Positions 16,829-27,969 of a DNA stretch of 64,000 nucleotides are shown here, piece after piece. Each line of letters starts with the position of its first letter. Within the stretch, counting starts at the first letter, position 1. Made by a program: the position numbers and the translations under genes. Origin of the DNA: Alphaproteobacteria bacterium (GTDB lineage Bacteria; Pseudomonadota; Alphaproteobacteria; Micropepsales; Micropepsaceae); NCBI GenBank assembly GCA_947462105.1, contig CANHNJ010000001.1:62001-126000 (forward strand), given 5' to 3'. The notes beneath the pieces are model-generated. The model saw only the letters and a list, made by a program, of their open reading frames with translations, was not told the DNA's origin and did no database searches.

Positions 16829-17731
16829 TTAATCGTCATCCCGTTTCTTGCGGCCGATTCCCAGCTTTTCCCGCCACAGCCGGGCCGGGATTTCCTCGAC
16901 CTGGCCTTCGGCAAGCTGGCCGAGCTGGAACGGCCCATAGGAAATGCGGATCAGCCGCGCCACTTTCAGGCCCAGGCTTTCCATCACCCGCTTCACTTCG
17001 CGGTTCTTGCCTTCCTTGAGCGAAACCGTGGCCCAGGCATAGACGCCCCGGGCGCGCTCCAGGTTGGCGACGATGGGGCCGTATTGCACGCCGTCGATGG
17101 TGACGCCGGTGGCCAGCGCATCGAGATCCTTCTGCGTCACCTTGCCGAACAGGCGGGCGCGATAGACCCGCACCCAGCCGCTGGCGGGCACTTCCATGCG
17201 CCGTGCGATCTCGCCGTCATTGGTCAGCAGCAGCAGGCCTTCGGAATTGTAATCCAGCCGTCCCACCGAAACGACGCGGCCCAGATTTTCCGGCATGCTG
17301 GCAAAGACGGTGGGCCGCCCCTTTTCATCCTTGTGCGTCGTCACCAGGCCCGACGTCTTGTGGTAGCGCCACATGCGCGCAGATTCCGGCGCCTTCAGCG
17401 GCTTGCCGTCCACCGTCACCAGGTTGGTGGCAGTGACGTTGCGGGCGGGCGACGTGATGACTTCGCCATCCACCTTCACCAGCCCTTCCAGGATCATCCG
17501 TTCGGCGTCGCGCCGCGAACAGACGCCCGCCCGGGCGATGACTTTTGCGATGCGCTCGCCTTCCGCGCGCGGGGCGCTGCTCTCATCGGGAGCAACCGGC
17601 GCGGCAGGCTTTCTGCGAACGGCGCGCTGGTCCGCGTCCACCCGGGGCTGGGCGTCGGTCGTCGGGCTCCAGCCACCCTTTTTGGGAGCGTTCTCGCCTT
17701 TCCTGTTCTTTTCTGCCAAAGGGCTCTCCAT
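16829..17731 (-). CDS. rluB: 23S rRNA pseudouridine synthase, RluB/RsuA family
   Basis: A 300-residue RNA pseudouridine synthase. After a Lys/Pro/Ala-rich N-terminal tail of about 55 residues comes an S4 RNA-binding domain (ERIAKVIARAGVCSRRDAER and onward), then the catalytic domain with Asp in VGRLDYNSEGLLLLTNDG and the C-terminal KEGKNREVKRVMESLGL typical of RluB/E/F and RsuA. Start ATG at 17731 shares bases with the divergent tadA start; a downstream GTG cannot be excluded because no good ribosome site is visible. Confidence 0.9.
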   Translation of the reverse strand: MESPLAEKNRKGENAPKKGGWSPTTDAQPRVDADQRAVRRKPAAPVAPDESSAPRAEGERIAKVIARAGVCSRRDAERMILEGLVKVDGEVITSPARNVTATNLVTVDGKPLKAPESARMWRYHKTSGLVTTHKDEKGRPTVFASMPENLGRVVSVGRLDYNSEGLLLLTNDGEIARRMEVPASGWVRVYRARLFGKVTQKDLDALATGVTIDGVQYGPIVANLERARGVYAWATVSLKEGKNREVKRVMESLGLKVARLIRISYGPFQLGQLAEGQVEEIPARLWREKLGIGRKKRDDD

Positions 17732-18182
17732 GACCGACGAACAAGCCATAGCACTCGCGCTTGCCGAAGCCCAAGCGGCGGCTGCCCGGGGCGAAGTCCC
17801 GGTGGGGGCGGTCCTGCTGGCGCCCGATGGCGCGCTGCTGGCCCGCGATGGCAACCGCATCGTCGAACGGCGCGATCCCACCGCCCATGCCGAGATCCTG
17901 GTGCTGCGGGCGGGCGCGGTGGCGCTGGGCAATGAGCGGCTCACGGGCGCCAGCCTGTTCGTCTCGCTGGAGCCCTGCGCCATGTGCGCGGCGGCGCTGT
18001 CACTGGCGCGGGTGGCGCGGGTGGTGTTCGCGGCTGACGATCCCAAGGGCGGGGCCGTGCTGCACGGGCCGCGCTTCTTCGAACAGCCGACCTGTCATCA
18101 CCGCCCGCAGGTTTCGCGGGCGGGCGATCCGGTGGCGGCAGGCGAAATGCTGAAAAGCTTTTTCCGGGCTAGACGAAGTTAA
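17730..18182 (+). CDS. tadA: tRNA-specific adenosine-34 deaminase
   Basis: Converts A34 to inosine in tRNA-Arg(ACG). The 150 residues carry the zinc-dependent deaminase motif: HAE at 53-55 (TAHAEILVLR) and PCAMC with C83 and C86. EVPVGAVLL at the N-terminus is also characteristic. The ATG overlaps the rluB start on the other strand within a CATG (17729-17732). AAAGGG lies about six bases upstream as a weak ribosome site, inside rluB. The stop overlaps that of the convergent PAP2 gene. Confidence 0.95.
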   Translation: MTDEQAIALALAEAQAAAARGEVPVGAVLLAPDGALLARDGNRIVERRDPTAHAEILVLRAGAVALGNERLTGASLFVSLEPCAMCAAALSLARVARVVFAADDPKGGAVLHGPRFFEQPTCHHRPQVSRAGDPVAAGEMLKSFFRARRS

Positions 18183-18799
18183 TACCAGCCCGGTGCGAAG
18201 GCCGGAAACGCCAGCACCAATACTTCGCGGGCGGTGATCACGCCGATGCCGCCACCGATCAGCACATCGGACAGGAAATGCGCCGTCAGCAGCGCGCGCA
18301 CACCCGCCAGGAACGCCGCGAGGCCGAACCATAGCGGCCACAGCATCGGCGTAACGCAGGTCAGGATGACTGCGACACAGAAGATGGTCAGCGCGTGGCC
18401 GGAGGGAAAGGAATTGAAGTTGGTGTTGAAGGCGAAGGGCACGAAGCCATAGAGCCCCATCTCCATGTCGTCGCGCGGGCGGCGGCGGCCCAGCACCAGC
18501 TTGATGACATGCAGCACGGCGCTGCCCACGGTCAGGCTGGCGATGAAAGCCAGGCTATAATTGGCGAGCATCTCCAGTTTTTGCCCTTGCAGGCCGATCT
18601 GCCGCGCCACCGCCGCGACGATCAGCGCCAGCACCGCTGGACCCAGCCAGTGCCCGGCCTTGGCGGCATGGGTGACGCTGTTCAGCCGCTTGTGATTTCT
18701 GGCGCTGACATGATCGTAGAGAAAATGCGCGATCCTGCGGTCAAGCGGCAGGGCGGCGACGCCCAGCACGATCAGAATCCATCCGGCCCATAGCAACAT
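18179..18799 (-). CDS. PAP2 family membrane phosphatase
   Basis: A 206-residue integral membrane protein with five or six hydrophobic segments and the three phosphatase motifs of the type 2 phosphatidic acid phosphatase family: KLVLGRRRPRD, PSGHA and RALLTAHFLSDVLIGG, the latter with His in place for catalysis. Such enzymes dephosphorylate lipid phosphates (undecaprenyl pyrophosphate, phosphatidate, or lipid A phosphates). The substrate cannot be assigned. It lies nine bases downstream of purD in the same direction, probably in one transcript. Confidence 0.88.
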   Translation of the reverse strand: MLLWAGWILIVLGVAALPLDRRIAHFLYDHVSARNHKRLNSVTHAAKAGHWLGPAVLALIVAAVARQIGLQGQKLEMLANYSLAFIASLTVGSAVLHVIKLVLGRRRPRDDMEMGLYGFVPFAFNTNFNSFPSGHALTIFCVAVILTCVTPMLWPLWFGLAAFLAGVRALLTAHFLSDVLIGGGIGVITAREVLVLAFPAFAPGWY

Positions 18800-18808
18800 G
18801 TCTGTTTG

Positions 18809-20077
18809 TTACCGGTTCAAGGCGCGCCAGCCAATATCCGACCGGCGAAAGGCGCCTTCCCAGTGGATTTTTTCCGCCGCCGCATAGGCACGGGCCCGGG
18901 CCTGCGCCACATCAGCCGCCAGGGCGGTGATGTTCAGAACGCGCCCGCCCACCGCCACGATGGCGTCGCCCCTTCGCTCGGTGCCGGCATGGAAGACCGT
19001 GACGCCGGGCAGGGCGGCGGCTTGGTCCAGCCCGGTGATGACATGGCCCTTCTCGGGTGTGCCGGGATAACCGCGCGACGCCATCACCACGGTCAGCGCC
19101 ACCTCCGTCTTCCAGCGCAGGTCAAGCTTATCCAGCGTGCCGTCCCGCGCCGCCAGCAGCGCCGCCAGCAGGTCGCTGTCCAGGCGCGTCAGCAGCACCT
19201 GCGTTTCGGGGTCGCCGAAGCGGCAATTATATTCGACCAGCTTGGGTCCAGCCTTGGTGATCATCAGGCCGAGGAAGACCGCGCCCATATAGGGCATGCC
19301 ACGCGCCGCCATCGCCGCCACGGTTGGCTTGATGAAGACATCCATCGCCACCTGTTCCAGCGCGGGTGGCAACACGGGCGCAGGCGAATAGGCGCCCATG
19401 CCGCCAGTGTTGGGGCCGGTGTCGCCGTCGCCGACGCGCTTGTGATCCTGTGCCCCCGCCAGCGCGATGACATTCACGCCATCGGACAGGGCGAAGAAGC
19501 TGGCTTCCTCGCCTTCCATGAATTCCTCGACCACGATCTCGTGGCCCGAGGCGCCGAAGCCGCCTTCGAACATGAAGTCGATGGCGCTGTCGGTTTCCGC
19601 CGCGCTTGTTGCGATGATCACACCCTTGCCCGCTGCCAGGCCGTCGGCCTTGATGACGACGGGATAGCCCAGGCCGTGGGCAAAGGTCTTGGCGCTGGCC
19701 GCGTCGCGGAAGCGCTGATAGGCGGCGGTGGGAATATTGAGCTCGGCGCAGAGGTCTTTCACGAACCCTTTGGAGCCTTCCAGCACGGCGGCGGCCTTGC
19801 TCGGCCCCAGGGCGCGGATGCCCGCCGCCTCGAACACATCCCACAGCCCGGCCACAAGCTGGGCGTCGGCCCCGATCACGGCGAAGTCAATTTCATGGTC
19901 CTTGGCGAATCGCGCCAGGGCGGCGAAATCGGTGGCGGGAATCGGCACGCATTCGGCCACACCCGCGATCCCGGCATTGCCGGGGGCGCAATAGAGCCTG
20001 GTCAGCAAGGGGCTTTTGGCCAGCGCCCAGGCCAGCGCATGTTCCCGGCCGCCCGATCCCACCAGCAAGACCCGCAT
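18809..20077 (-). CDS. purD: Phosphoribosylamine-glycine ligase (GAR synthetase)
   Basis: ATP-grasp enzyme of purine synthesis that joins glycine to phosphoribosylamine. The 422 residues begin [20 protein letters not shown], the PurD signature, and contain [20 protein letters not shown] (ATP-grasp) and [14 protein letters not shown]. The C-terminal end of the ATP-grasp core, [17 protein letters not shown], is intact. The gene diverges from xseA with 44 bases between the start codons, a pairing common in alphaproteobacteria. Confidence 0.97.
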   Translation of the reverse strand: MRVLLVGSGGREHALAWALAKSPLLTRLYCAPGNAGIAGVAECVPIPATDFAALARFAKDHEIDFAVIGADAQLVAGLWDVFEAAGIRALGPSKAAAVLEGSKGFVKDLCAELNIPTAAYQRFRDAASAKTFAHGLGYPVVIKADGLAAGKGVIIATSAAETDSAIDFMFEGGFGASGHEIVVEEFMEGEEASFFALSDGVNVIALAGAQDHKRVGDGDTGPNTGGMGAYSPAPVLPPALEQVAMDVFIKPTVAAMAARGMPYMGAVFLGLMITKAGPKLVEYNCRFGDPETQVLLTRLDSDLLAALLAARDGTLDKLDLRWKTEVALTVVMASRGYPGTPEKGHVITGLDQAAALPGVTVFHAGTERRGDAIVAVGGRVLNITALAADVAQARARAYAAAEKIHWEGAFRRSDIGWRALNR

Positions 20078-20121
20078 CGCATTTCCCTTTCCCGACGGCG
20101 GTCCTGTATCATCCCCTGGCC

Positions 20122-21525
20122 ATGAGTGAAACAGCCACCAATCTCCCGGAATTCAGCGTCAGCGAGCTGTCCGGCGCCATCAAGCGGGCGGTGGAGGAGG
20201 GCTTTCCCTTCGTGCGGGTGCGGGGCGAGATTTCCGGCCTCAAGACCGTCGCCTCCGGCCACACGTATTTCGACCTGAAGGACGAGAAGGCGGTTCTCAA
20301 CGCCATCATCTGGAAGCAGTCGTCGCGTTCTATCGCCCTGCGCCCGGAGGCGGGCATGGACGTGGTCTGCACTGGCCGCGTCACCACCTATCCCGGCTCC
20401 TCGCGCTACCAGCTCATCGTCGAGCAGATCGAACTGGCGGGGGCGGGCGCGCTGATGGCGCTGCTGGAAGAGCGACGCAAGCGGCTGCTGGCCGAAGGGC
20501 TGTTCGATCCGTCGCGCAAGCAGGCGCTGCCTTTTCTTCCCGACGTCATCGGTGTTGTCACCTCGCCCACCGGCGCGGTCATCAAGGACATCATGCACCG
20601 GCTGAATGCGCGCTTCCCACGCCGCGTGCTGTTGTGGCCGGTGGCGGTGCAGGGCGAAAAGGCCGCCGCCGAAATCGCCGCCGCCATCACCGGCTTCAAT
20701 GCGCTGGATGGATCGCGGCTGCCGCGCCCCGACCTGCTGATCGTGGCCCGCGGCGGCGGCAGCCTGGAAGATTTGATGGCCTTCAACGACGAGGCGGTGG
20801 TGCGCGCCGCCGCTGCCAGCAGGATTCCGCTGATCTCGGCAGTCGGACACGAAACCGACACCACGCTGATCGATTTTGCCGCCGATGTCCGCGCCCCCAC
20901 GCCCACCGCCGCCGCCGAGCTGGCGGTGCCGGTGCGGGCCGAGCTGATCGCCGCTACGCTGGAGCTGCAACGCCGCATGCTGCGGCATTCCACCAAGAGC
21001 ATGGCGGATCGCCGCCGCCACCTGGCGCAACTGGCGCGCGTGCTGCCCCGGCCCGAAGCGCTGTTCGCCGGTCCACGCCAGCGTTTCGACGCGGCGGCGG
21101 AAAAGCTTTCCGGGGCGCTGCGGCGCAACCTCTCCGCCCATCGCGCCGAGCTGGGGCACGCTGCGGCGCTGCTGCGGCCGCGCGTCATCGCCACCCGTCT
21201 GACGGCGGCGCGCGAGCGGCTGGCCGCGCTGCAGGCCCGCGCCGAACGCGCTTTCCGCAGCCGCCACGCGGTTTCGGCGCAAAAGCTGAACCTGGCAGCG
21301 CGCGTGCTGGACAGCATCTCGTACAAAGCCGTGCTGGAACGCGGCTTCGCGCTGGTGCGGGGCGATGATGGCAGCCTGCGCCGCCGCGCCGGAGCGCTGG
21401 CGGCGGGCGAGGGCCTCACCCTGGTGTTCGCCGATGGCGAGGCCGCCGCCGTCGCGGCAGGCCACAAGCCGGAAAAGCCGGGCAAAGCCAAGAAGCCCGG
21501 AATCGATCAGGGTTCGCTGTTCTGA
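20122..21525 (+). CDS. xseA: Exodeoxyribonuclease VII large subunit
   Basis: Large subunit of exonuclease VII; its small subunit is xseB at 3387. The 467 residues have the N-terminal OB fold ([30 protein letters not shown]), the catalytic core with [38 protein letters not shown] and [28 protein letters not shown], and a coiled-coil C-terminal part that binds XseB. The C-terminus ends in a Lys/Gly tail. A REP-like palindrome follows ten bases after the stop. Confidence 0.97.
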   Translation: MSETATNLPEFSVSELSGAIKRAVEEGFPFVRVRGEISGLKTVASGHTYFDLKDEKAVLNAIIWKQSSRSIALRPEAGMDVVCTGRVTTYPGSSRYQLIVEQIELAGAGALMALLEERRKRLLAEGLFDPSRKQALPFLPDVIGVVTSPTGAVIKDIMHRLNARFPRRVLLWPVAVQGEKAAAEIAAAITGFNALDGSRLPRPDLLIVARGGGSLEDLMAFNDEAVVRAAAASRIPLISAVGHETDTTLIDFAADVRAPTPTAAAELAVPVRAELIAATLELQRRMLRHSTKSMADRRRHLAQLARVLPRPEALFAGPRQRFDAAAEKLSGALRRNLSAHRAELGHAAALLRPRVIATRLTAARERLAALQARAERAFRSRHAVSAQKLNLAARVLDSISYKAVLERGFALVRGDDGSLRRRAGALAAGEGLTLVFADGEAAAVAAGHKPEKPGKAKKPGIDQGSLF

Positions 21526-21534
21526 ATCGCAGCT

Positions 21535-21565
21535 TGTCATGGCCCGCGAATGCGGGCCATCCAGG
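21535..21565. repeat. REP-like palindromic repeat, single copy
   Basis: TGTCAT at 21535, then GGCCCGCGAATGCGGGCCATCCAGG: an imperfect hairpin (ATGGCCCGC, AAT, GCGGGCCAT) with conserved flanks TGTC and CCAGG. The same flank and hairpin layout occurs twice at 39431-39524. It lies just after xseA and may also act as its transcription or decay boundary. The remaining intergenic sequence to 21626 shows nothing further. Confidence 0.7.
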
Positions 21566-21626
21566 TGATGTCTGCGATGCGCCGGGAATGCTTGTTCTCA
21601 TCCGCGCCAGCCCCTAAATTGCAGCC

Positions 21627-21851
21627 ATGAACAAGATGGAACTGGACGGCAAGGGCGGCGAGGCCCGGCTTGCCTATCATGACGGCGAATTCGAAGTGCT
21701 GACGCCGGGCGCCTATGTCGTCTGCGCTGTCAGCGGCACGCAGATTCCGCTGGAGGCGCTGCGCTATTGGAGCGTCGACCTGCAGGAGCCCTACGCCAAT
21801 CCCGGCATCTCCACGGCGCGGATGCAGGAAAAAGGCCTGGTCCCGAAATGA
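21627..21851 (+). CDS. DUF2093 family protein
   Basis: A 74-residue protein of the alphaproteobacterial DUF2093 family, recognised from EARLAYHDGEFEVLTPGAYVVCAVSGTQIPLEALRYWSVDLQEPYA. It lacks a signal peptide and membrane helices. It lies downstream of xseA, as in many relatives, and its stop overlaps the start of the M23 peptidase gene (ATGA). Function unknown; the single Cys and the aromatic C-terminal part are conserved features. Confidence 0.85.
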   Translation: MNKMELDGKGGEARLAYHDGEFEVLTPGAYVVCAVSGTQIPLEALRYWSVDLQEPYANPGISTARMQEKGLVPK

Positions 21852-22681
21852 CCACCCGCCGGGGCTTTGTCGCCGGGCTGGCCGCCATCGCCGCGTCTCC
21901 CGCTTTCGCACAACCACCGGTGCGTTTCAGTGTCACTGGCGCGATGGAGCAGGGCGCACTGGCGCTGGGCGCCGCGCCGCCCGGTTCGATCGTGGCGCTG
22001 GATGGCCGCCCCCTGCATGTCACGCCGGAAGGCCGCTTCGCCTTTGGCTTCGGCTATGACCAGACCACGGCCAACCTCGTCACCGTGCGTTACCCCGATG
22101 GCGGCGGCGACAGCCGTTCCTTCAAGCCCGCCGCGCGCAGCTATGACGAGCAGCGCGTCAACGGCCTGCCGCAGGCCACCGTGACGCCCGATCCTGCCGA
22201 GACCGCCCGCATCAACCGCGAGGCGGAGGAAATCTTTCTCGCCCGTCTCGACGACACGGCGGGCGGCGACTTCCTCACCGGCTTCGACTGGCCCGCGCCC
22301 GGCATTCTTTCCGGCGTGTTCGGCAGCCGCCGCATCAACAACGGCGTTCCGGGCACGCCGCATTATGGCGTCGACATGGCCGCGCCCACCGGCACGCCTA
22401 TCCACGCGCCGGCCGACGCCATCGTGCGCATCAGCGCCGATCACTTCCTCAATGGCGGCTTCACGCTGCTGGATCACGGCCAGGGCGTCACGACATCCTA
22501 CCTGCACCAGTCGCGGCGGCTGGTGCGCGCGGGCGAGACGGTGCGGCGCGGGCAGGTGATGGGCCATATCGGCGCCACCGGCCGCGCCACCGGTCCGCAT
22601 CTGCACTGGGCGATGAACTGGTTCCAGGTGCGGCTTGATCCGTCGCGTTCGACGCGCACCCCGGCACCCAAACGCCTTTAA
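21848..22681 (+). CDS. M23 family peptidoglycan metallopeptidase, Tat-exported
   Basis: A 277-residue periplasmic LytM-like endopeptidase. MTTRRGFVAGLAAIAASPAFA is a twin-arginine signal. The C-terminal third holds the zinc motifs of an active enzyme: HYGVDMA (H-x3-D) and HLHWAMNW (HxH). The middle region has beta structure with GSRRINNGVPGTPHYG just before the active site. Start ATG at 21848 is fixed by the ATGA overlap with DUF2093. The stop overlaps the lpxL stop on the other strand. Cross-link cleavage in peptidoglycan is the likely role. Confidence 0.92.
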   Translation: MTTRRGFVAGLAAIAASPAFAQPPVRFSVTGAMEQGALALGAAPPGSIVALDGRPLHVTPEGRFAFGFGYDQTTANLVTVRYPDGGGDSRSFKPAARSYDEQRVNGLPQATVTPDPAETARINREAEEIFLARLDDTAGGDFLTGFDWPAPGILSGVFGSRRINNGVPGTPHYGVDMAAPTGTPIHAPADAIVRISADHFLNGGFTLLDHGQGVTTSYLHQSRRLVRAGETVRRGQVMGHIGATGRATGPHLHWAMNWFQVRLDPSRSTRTPAPKRL

Positions 22682-23580
22682 CGCGACATCTGCGCCAGGT
22701 CTTTGGCGCGCGGCCAGCGATTGTGAATCCACAGCCATTGGCCGGGATTGGCGCGCACCAGTTCCTCGATGCGGGCGGTGAGGATGGCGGTGAGGCGCTG
22801 GATATCCGCAGTCTCGTCGCCGCTGGGCGTGAAGTCCGGGCCATCGTCAATGGTGACATGGAAGCGCGCGCCCCGGCGCTGGTTCATCGCGATGACGATG
22901 CGCGCGTTCAGCTTCAGCGCAAAGGCCGCCGCCGCCGGCGTGGTCCAGGCGTCGCGGCCGAAAAAGGGCACCGGCACGCCTTCATTGTTCTTCTGGTCCA
23001 CCAGCATGTAGATCGCCTTGCCGCCGCGCAAGGTCGAGAGCATGCGCCGCGCCGCGTTCTGCTTGACGATCTGGGTCTTGGGGCCGGCGATGCCGCGCTG
23101 GCGTTCGATGTAGCGCGCCACAAAGGGATTGTTGGGCGGGCGCACCATGGTGGCGCCGTCATAGCCCAGTTGCTCGGCCAGGATCGGCATCATTTCCCAG
23201 TTGGCGAAATGGCCCGAGATGAACATCAGCCCGTTGGGGAAGGAATTCTTCGCCACCGGGGTGCGGAAATCGCTGGTGATGCGCGGGTCGTCGCCCAGCG
23301 GCGTGAACTTTCCCAGATGCGGATATTCCGAAACCACGCGGCCCAGATTGTCCCACATGGTCATGCGGATGGCGTCGCGCTCGGCGTCCGATTTTTCGGG
23401 GAAGGACGCCGACAGGTTCTTGCGCGCCGTGCGGTCCGGCGGCAGCAGGGGCCCGAAGGTGCGGCCGATCCAGCCGCCCAGCGCCGAGGCCGTATCCACC
23501 GGCAGCAGCCGGAAGAGGGCCATGAAGAAAAAGAACACGGCCGCTTCCGCGCCATAGCGCAGTGTCTCGCGCAGGGTCAT
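22678..23580 (-). CDS. lpxL: Lipid A biosynthesis acyltransferase (LpxL/HtrB family)
   Basis: Adds a secondary acyl chain to Kdo2-lipid IVA at the inner membrane. The 300 residues include one N-terminal membrane anchor (AAVFFFFMALFRLLP), the acyltransferase motif ISGHFANWEMMPI with the H-x4-E pair, and a second part with YMLVDQKNNEGVPVPFFGRDAWTTPA. Whether it acts as LpxL, LpxM or a late acyltransferase cannot be read. The start overlaps the lpxK stop by four bases. Confidence 0.93.
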   Translation of the reverse strand: MTLRETLRYGAEAAVFFFFMALFRLLPVDTASALGGWIGRTFGPLLPPDRTARKNLSASFPEKSDAERDAIRMTMWDNLGRVVSEYPHLGKFTPLGDDPRITSDFRTPVAKNSFPNGLMFISGHFANWEMMPILAEQLGYDGATMVRPPNNPFVARYIERQRGIAGPKTQIVKQNAARRMLSTLRGGKAIYMLVDQKNNEGVPVPFFGRDAWTTPAAAAFALKLNARIVIAMNQRRGARFHVTIDDGPDFTPSGDETADIQRLTAILTARIEELVRANPGQWLWIHNRWPRAKDLAQMSR

Positions 23581-24527
23581 GCGAGCCCCCGGTCCAGAAG
23601 TTTTTCCAGCGCCGCCAGATCCTCGAAGCGCGCCTGCACCGCCAGCGCCGCAATGCCCGTGCGCTGCGCCTGGTCGATCCGCACCAGGTCCTTTTCCGTC
23701 GTCACCAGTTGCGCGCCCCGGGCCTTGGCGCGCGCCCGCAGGCCCGCCAGCGCGTCGGGGCTGAAGATGTGATGATCCGGAAAGCTTGCCGTCTCCTCGA
23801 CAAAGGCGCCGGCAGCTTTCAGCGTCTCGAAGAATTTCTGTGGCCGTCCGATGCCGGCAAAGGCCAGCACCTTGCGACCGGCAAAATCATGCGGCAGCGG
23901 CTCCAGCCAGGCGCGCAGCACCGGGCCGGTGAAACCGGCAAGGCCGGGATTGCCCGCACCCATGATGACAACCGCATCGGCACGCTTCAAACCTTGCGCC
24001 TCCGGCTCGCGCAGAGGCCCAGCGGGCAGTGCCATGCCATTGCCGAAACCGCCGCCGCCATCCACCACCACCAGCGACAGGTTCTTGGCCAGCGCGAAAT
24101 TTTGATGCCCGTCATCCATCACGATGACATCGGCCTTTTCGTCGCCCGCCAGCGCGCCACCCAGGGCGCGGTCGCGGGAGACGATAGTGGGCGCGGCCCG
24201 TGCCAGCAGCAGCGCCTCGTCGCCCATCAATCTGGCGTCATGATGCGGCTTCACCAGCAGCGGGCCTTGCGCCTTGCCGCCATAGCCACGCGTCAGGAAG
24301 ACCGGCTTCTTGCCGCGCGCCTGCAGAAGCCTTGCGATGGCGATGGCGACCGGCGTCTTGCCGCTGCCGCCCGCTGTCAGGTTGCCGACACACAGCACCG
24401 GCATGGCGGCACGATAGGGACTGGCATGCGCCGCCTTCCACGCGATGCTCATGCCATAAAGGTGGCCCAGCGGCGCCAGAAGTTGCGCCACCGGGCCGCG
24501 ATGTTTCCAGAAATCAGGCGCGCGCAT
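23577..24527 (-). CDS. lpxK: Tetraacyldisaccharide 4'-kinase
   Basis: Phosphorylates the 4' position of the lipid A disaccharide. The 316-residue protein has the P-loop in LTAGGSGKTPVAIAIA, preceded by VLCVGNL, and the conserved TRGYGGKAQGP and DDGHQNFAL motifs of LpxK. It overlaps waaA by 14 bases at its start and lpxL by four at its end, which puts Kdo transfer, 4'-phosphorylation and late acylation in one transcript. Confidence 0.95.
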   Translation of the reverse strand: MRAPDFWKHRGPVAQLLAPLGHLYGMSIAWKAAHASPYRAAMPVLCVGNLTAGGSGKTPVAIAIARLLQARGKKPVFLTRGYGGKAQGPLLVKPHHDARLMGDEALLLARAAPTIVSRDRALGGALAGDEKADVIVMDDGHQNFALAKNLSLVVVDGGGGFGNGMALPAGPLREPEAQGLKRADAVVIMGAGNPGLAGFTGPVLRAWLEPLPHDFAGRKVLAFAGIGRPQKFFETLKAAGAFVEETASFPDHHIFSPDALAGLRARAKARGAQLVTTEKDLVRIDQAQRTGIAALAVQARFEDLAALEKLLDRGLA

Positions 24528-25802
24528 CGGCCAGCATTTCCCGCAACAGCGTCACGGTTTTCGCGACCGCGCCCTGCAGCGCCATCGCGCCGCCACGGGC
24601 GGCCTGTCCGGCGCGCGTCGCGGCATCGGCGTCGGTCAGCAGCTTTGCGGCCGTGGCGGCGATGTCGGTGCTGGATTCCACCGAGCCCAGGCCCTGCGCC
24701 GCCAGGATGGCGTCGAAGGCGCCCTGCGAACTGGCGCGATGCGGCCCGGCCAGCACGGCGCAGTGCAGCGAGGCGGGCTCCAGCGGATTGTGTCCGCCCA
24801 GTGGCACCAGCGTGCCGCCGATGAAGCAGAAGGGCGCCAAGCGATAGAACAGGCCCAGCTCGCCCATCGTGTCGGCGATATAGACGGCGGTGGACGCGGT
24901 GATGGCATCGCCCAGCGCCCGGCGGGCCGCGCCGCGCGTTCCGCACAGCATGGCGATGGCCGCGCCACGCATCGGATGGCGCGGCACGATGATGGTGAGA
25001 AGATCGGGAAACTGGGCCCGCAGCAGGTCATGGGCCGGCAGGATGGTCTCGTCCTCGCCTTCATGGGTCTGGGCCGCGATCAGCAGCGGGCGGCCGCCGA
25101 TCATGTCCTGCAAGGCCGCCAGCGCCTGCGGTTCGGCGGGCAGCGGCGGCGCGTCGGCCTTCAGGCTGCCCACCACCGTGACGTTGCGCGCGCCGATGGC
25201 GCGAAAGCGCACCGCGATCTCTTCATCCTGCGCCAGGCAGAGATCGAACGTACCCAGCAGCGCTGCCGCCATCTTCGGCGCACGCCGCCAGCCTTCCGCC
25301 GACTTGGCCGAGATGCGGGCATTGACCAGCGCCAGCTTGACGCCGCGCACGCGGGCCGCGCCAATCAGGTTGGGCCACAGATCGGATTCCACGAACAGCC
25401 CGGCTTCCGGCTGCCAGTGGTCGAGGAAACGGGCGACCGCGCCGGGCATGTCCAAGGGCACATACTGGTGGATCGCGCCGGAGGGCAGGCGTTGCGCCAG
25501 CAGCGTGGCGCTGGTGACGGTGCCGCTGGTGACCAGCAGCTGGAAGCCATCCGCCATCAGCTTTTCCACCAGGGGCAGGGCCGACAGGCTTTCGCCCACG
25601 CTGGCGCCATGCACCCAGATCAGCCGTCCTTCGGGACGCGGGCGGGCCGCATGGCCCAGCCTTTCATGGCGGCGGCTCAAGTCTTCCTTGCCGCGCGCCG
25701 CGCGCAGGCGCAGCAGCAGCGGCGCCAGGGGCTGCAGCGCCCGCGCCACGCCCGACCAGGCCTTCAGCCCCCAGGGACGGTCTTGGGAAACCGTGGCGGT
25801 CA

Positions 25803-25803
<1 letters not shown>
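24514..25803 (-). CDS. waaA: 3-deoxy-D-manno-octulosonic acid transferase
   Basis: GT-30 glycosyltransferase that attaches Kdo to lipid IVA. The 429 residues contain WVHGASVGESLSALPLVEKL with the catalytic Glu, the DLWPNLIGAARVRGVKLALVNARIS segment, and the C-terminal VPLGGHNPLEPASLHCAVLAGPH nucleotide-sugar site. ATG at 25803 overlaps the msbA stop by one base (TGATG); a GTG one codon upstream is less likely. One or two Kdo additions cannot be told apart from the sequence. Confidence 0.95.
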
Positions 25804-27599
<1,796 letters not shown>

Positions 27600-27664
27600 C
27601 GCCGTCCGTCTAGCACGGGGAACTCTTAGCCGCGAGGGCGAAAAAGCCTTATCCGTGCAACCGT

Positions 27665-27907
27665 TTAGTGGTCTTGATCGTGGTCAGGATCCATCAGGTG
27701 ATGGATATGGACGACGAAATAGCGCATCTGGGCCTGGTCCACCGTGCCCTGCGCCTTGGCGGCCCAGGCGGTGCGCGCCTCGGCGAAGTTGGGATAGACG
27801 CCGACAATGTCGAGCTTGTTCAGGTCCTTGAACTCGGTGCCCTCGGTGCTGACCAGCTCGCCCCCGAACACCAGATGCAGCAATTGCTTGGGGGGAGGTT
27901 TAGCCAT
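27665..27907 (-). CDS. DUF4170 family protein
   Basis: An 80-residue soluble protein with KQLLHLVFGGELVSTEGTEF at the N-terminus, the YPNFAEARTAWAAKAQGTVD middle and a HIHHLMDPDHDQDH His/Asp tail. This matches DUF4170, a family found almost only in alphaproteobacteria beside lipid A genes. ATG at 27907 is used, as the nine extra upstream codons add no family sequence. Function unknown; the conserved place between cysQ and msbA suggests a link to lipopolysaccharide export or to its regulation. Confidence 0.85.
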   Translation of the reverse strand: MAKPPPKQLLHLVFGGELVSTEGTEFKDLNKLDIVGVYPNFAEARTAWAAKAQGTVDQAQMRYFVVHIHHLMDPDHDQDH

Positions 27908-27969
27908 GACCGGTCCGCGTTCGGATTGCCGCATCATTCAAGCGCAATCGCGTGACAGGGCTATCTCTC

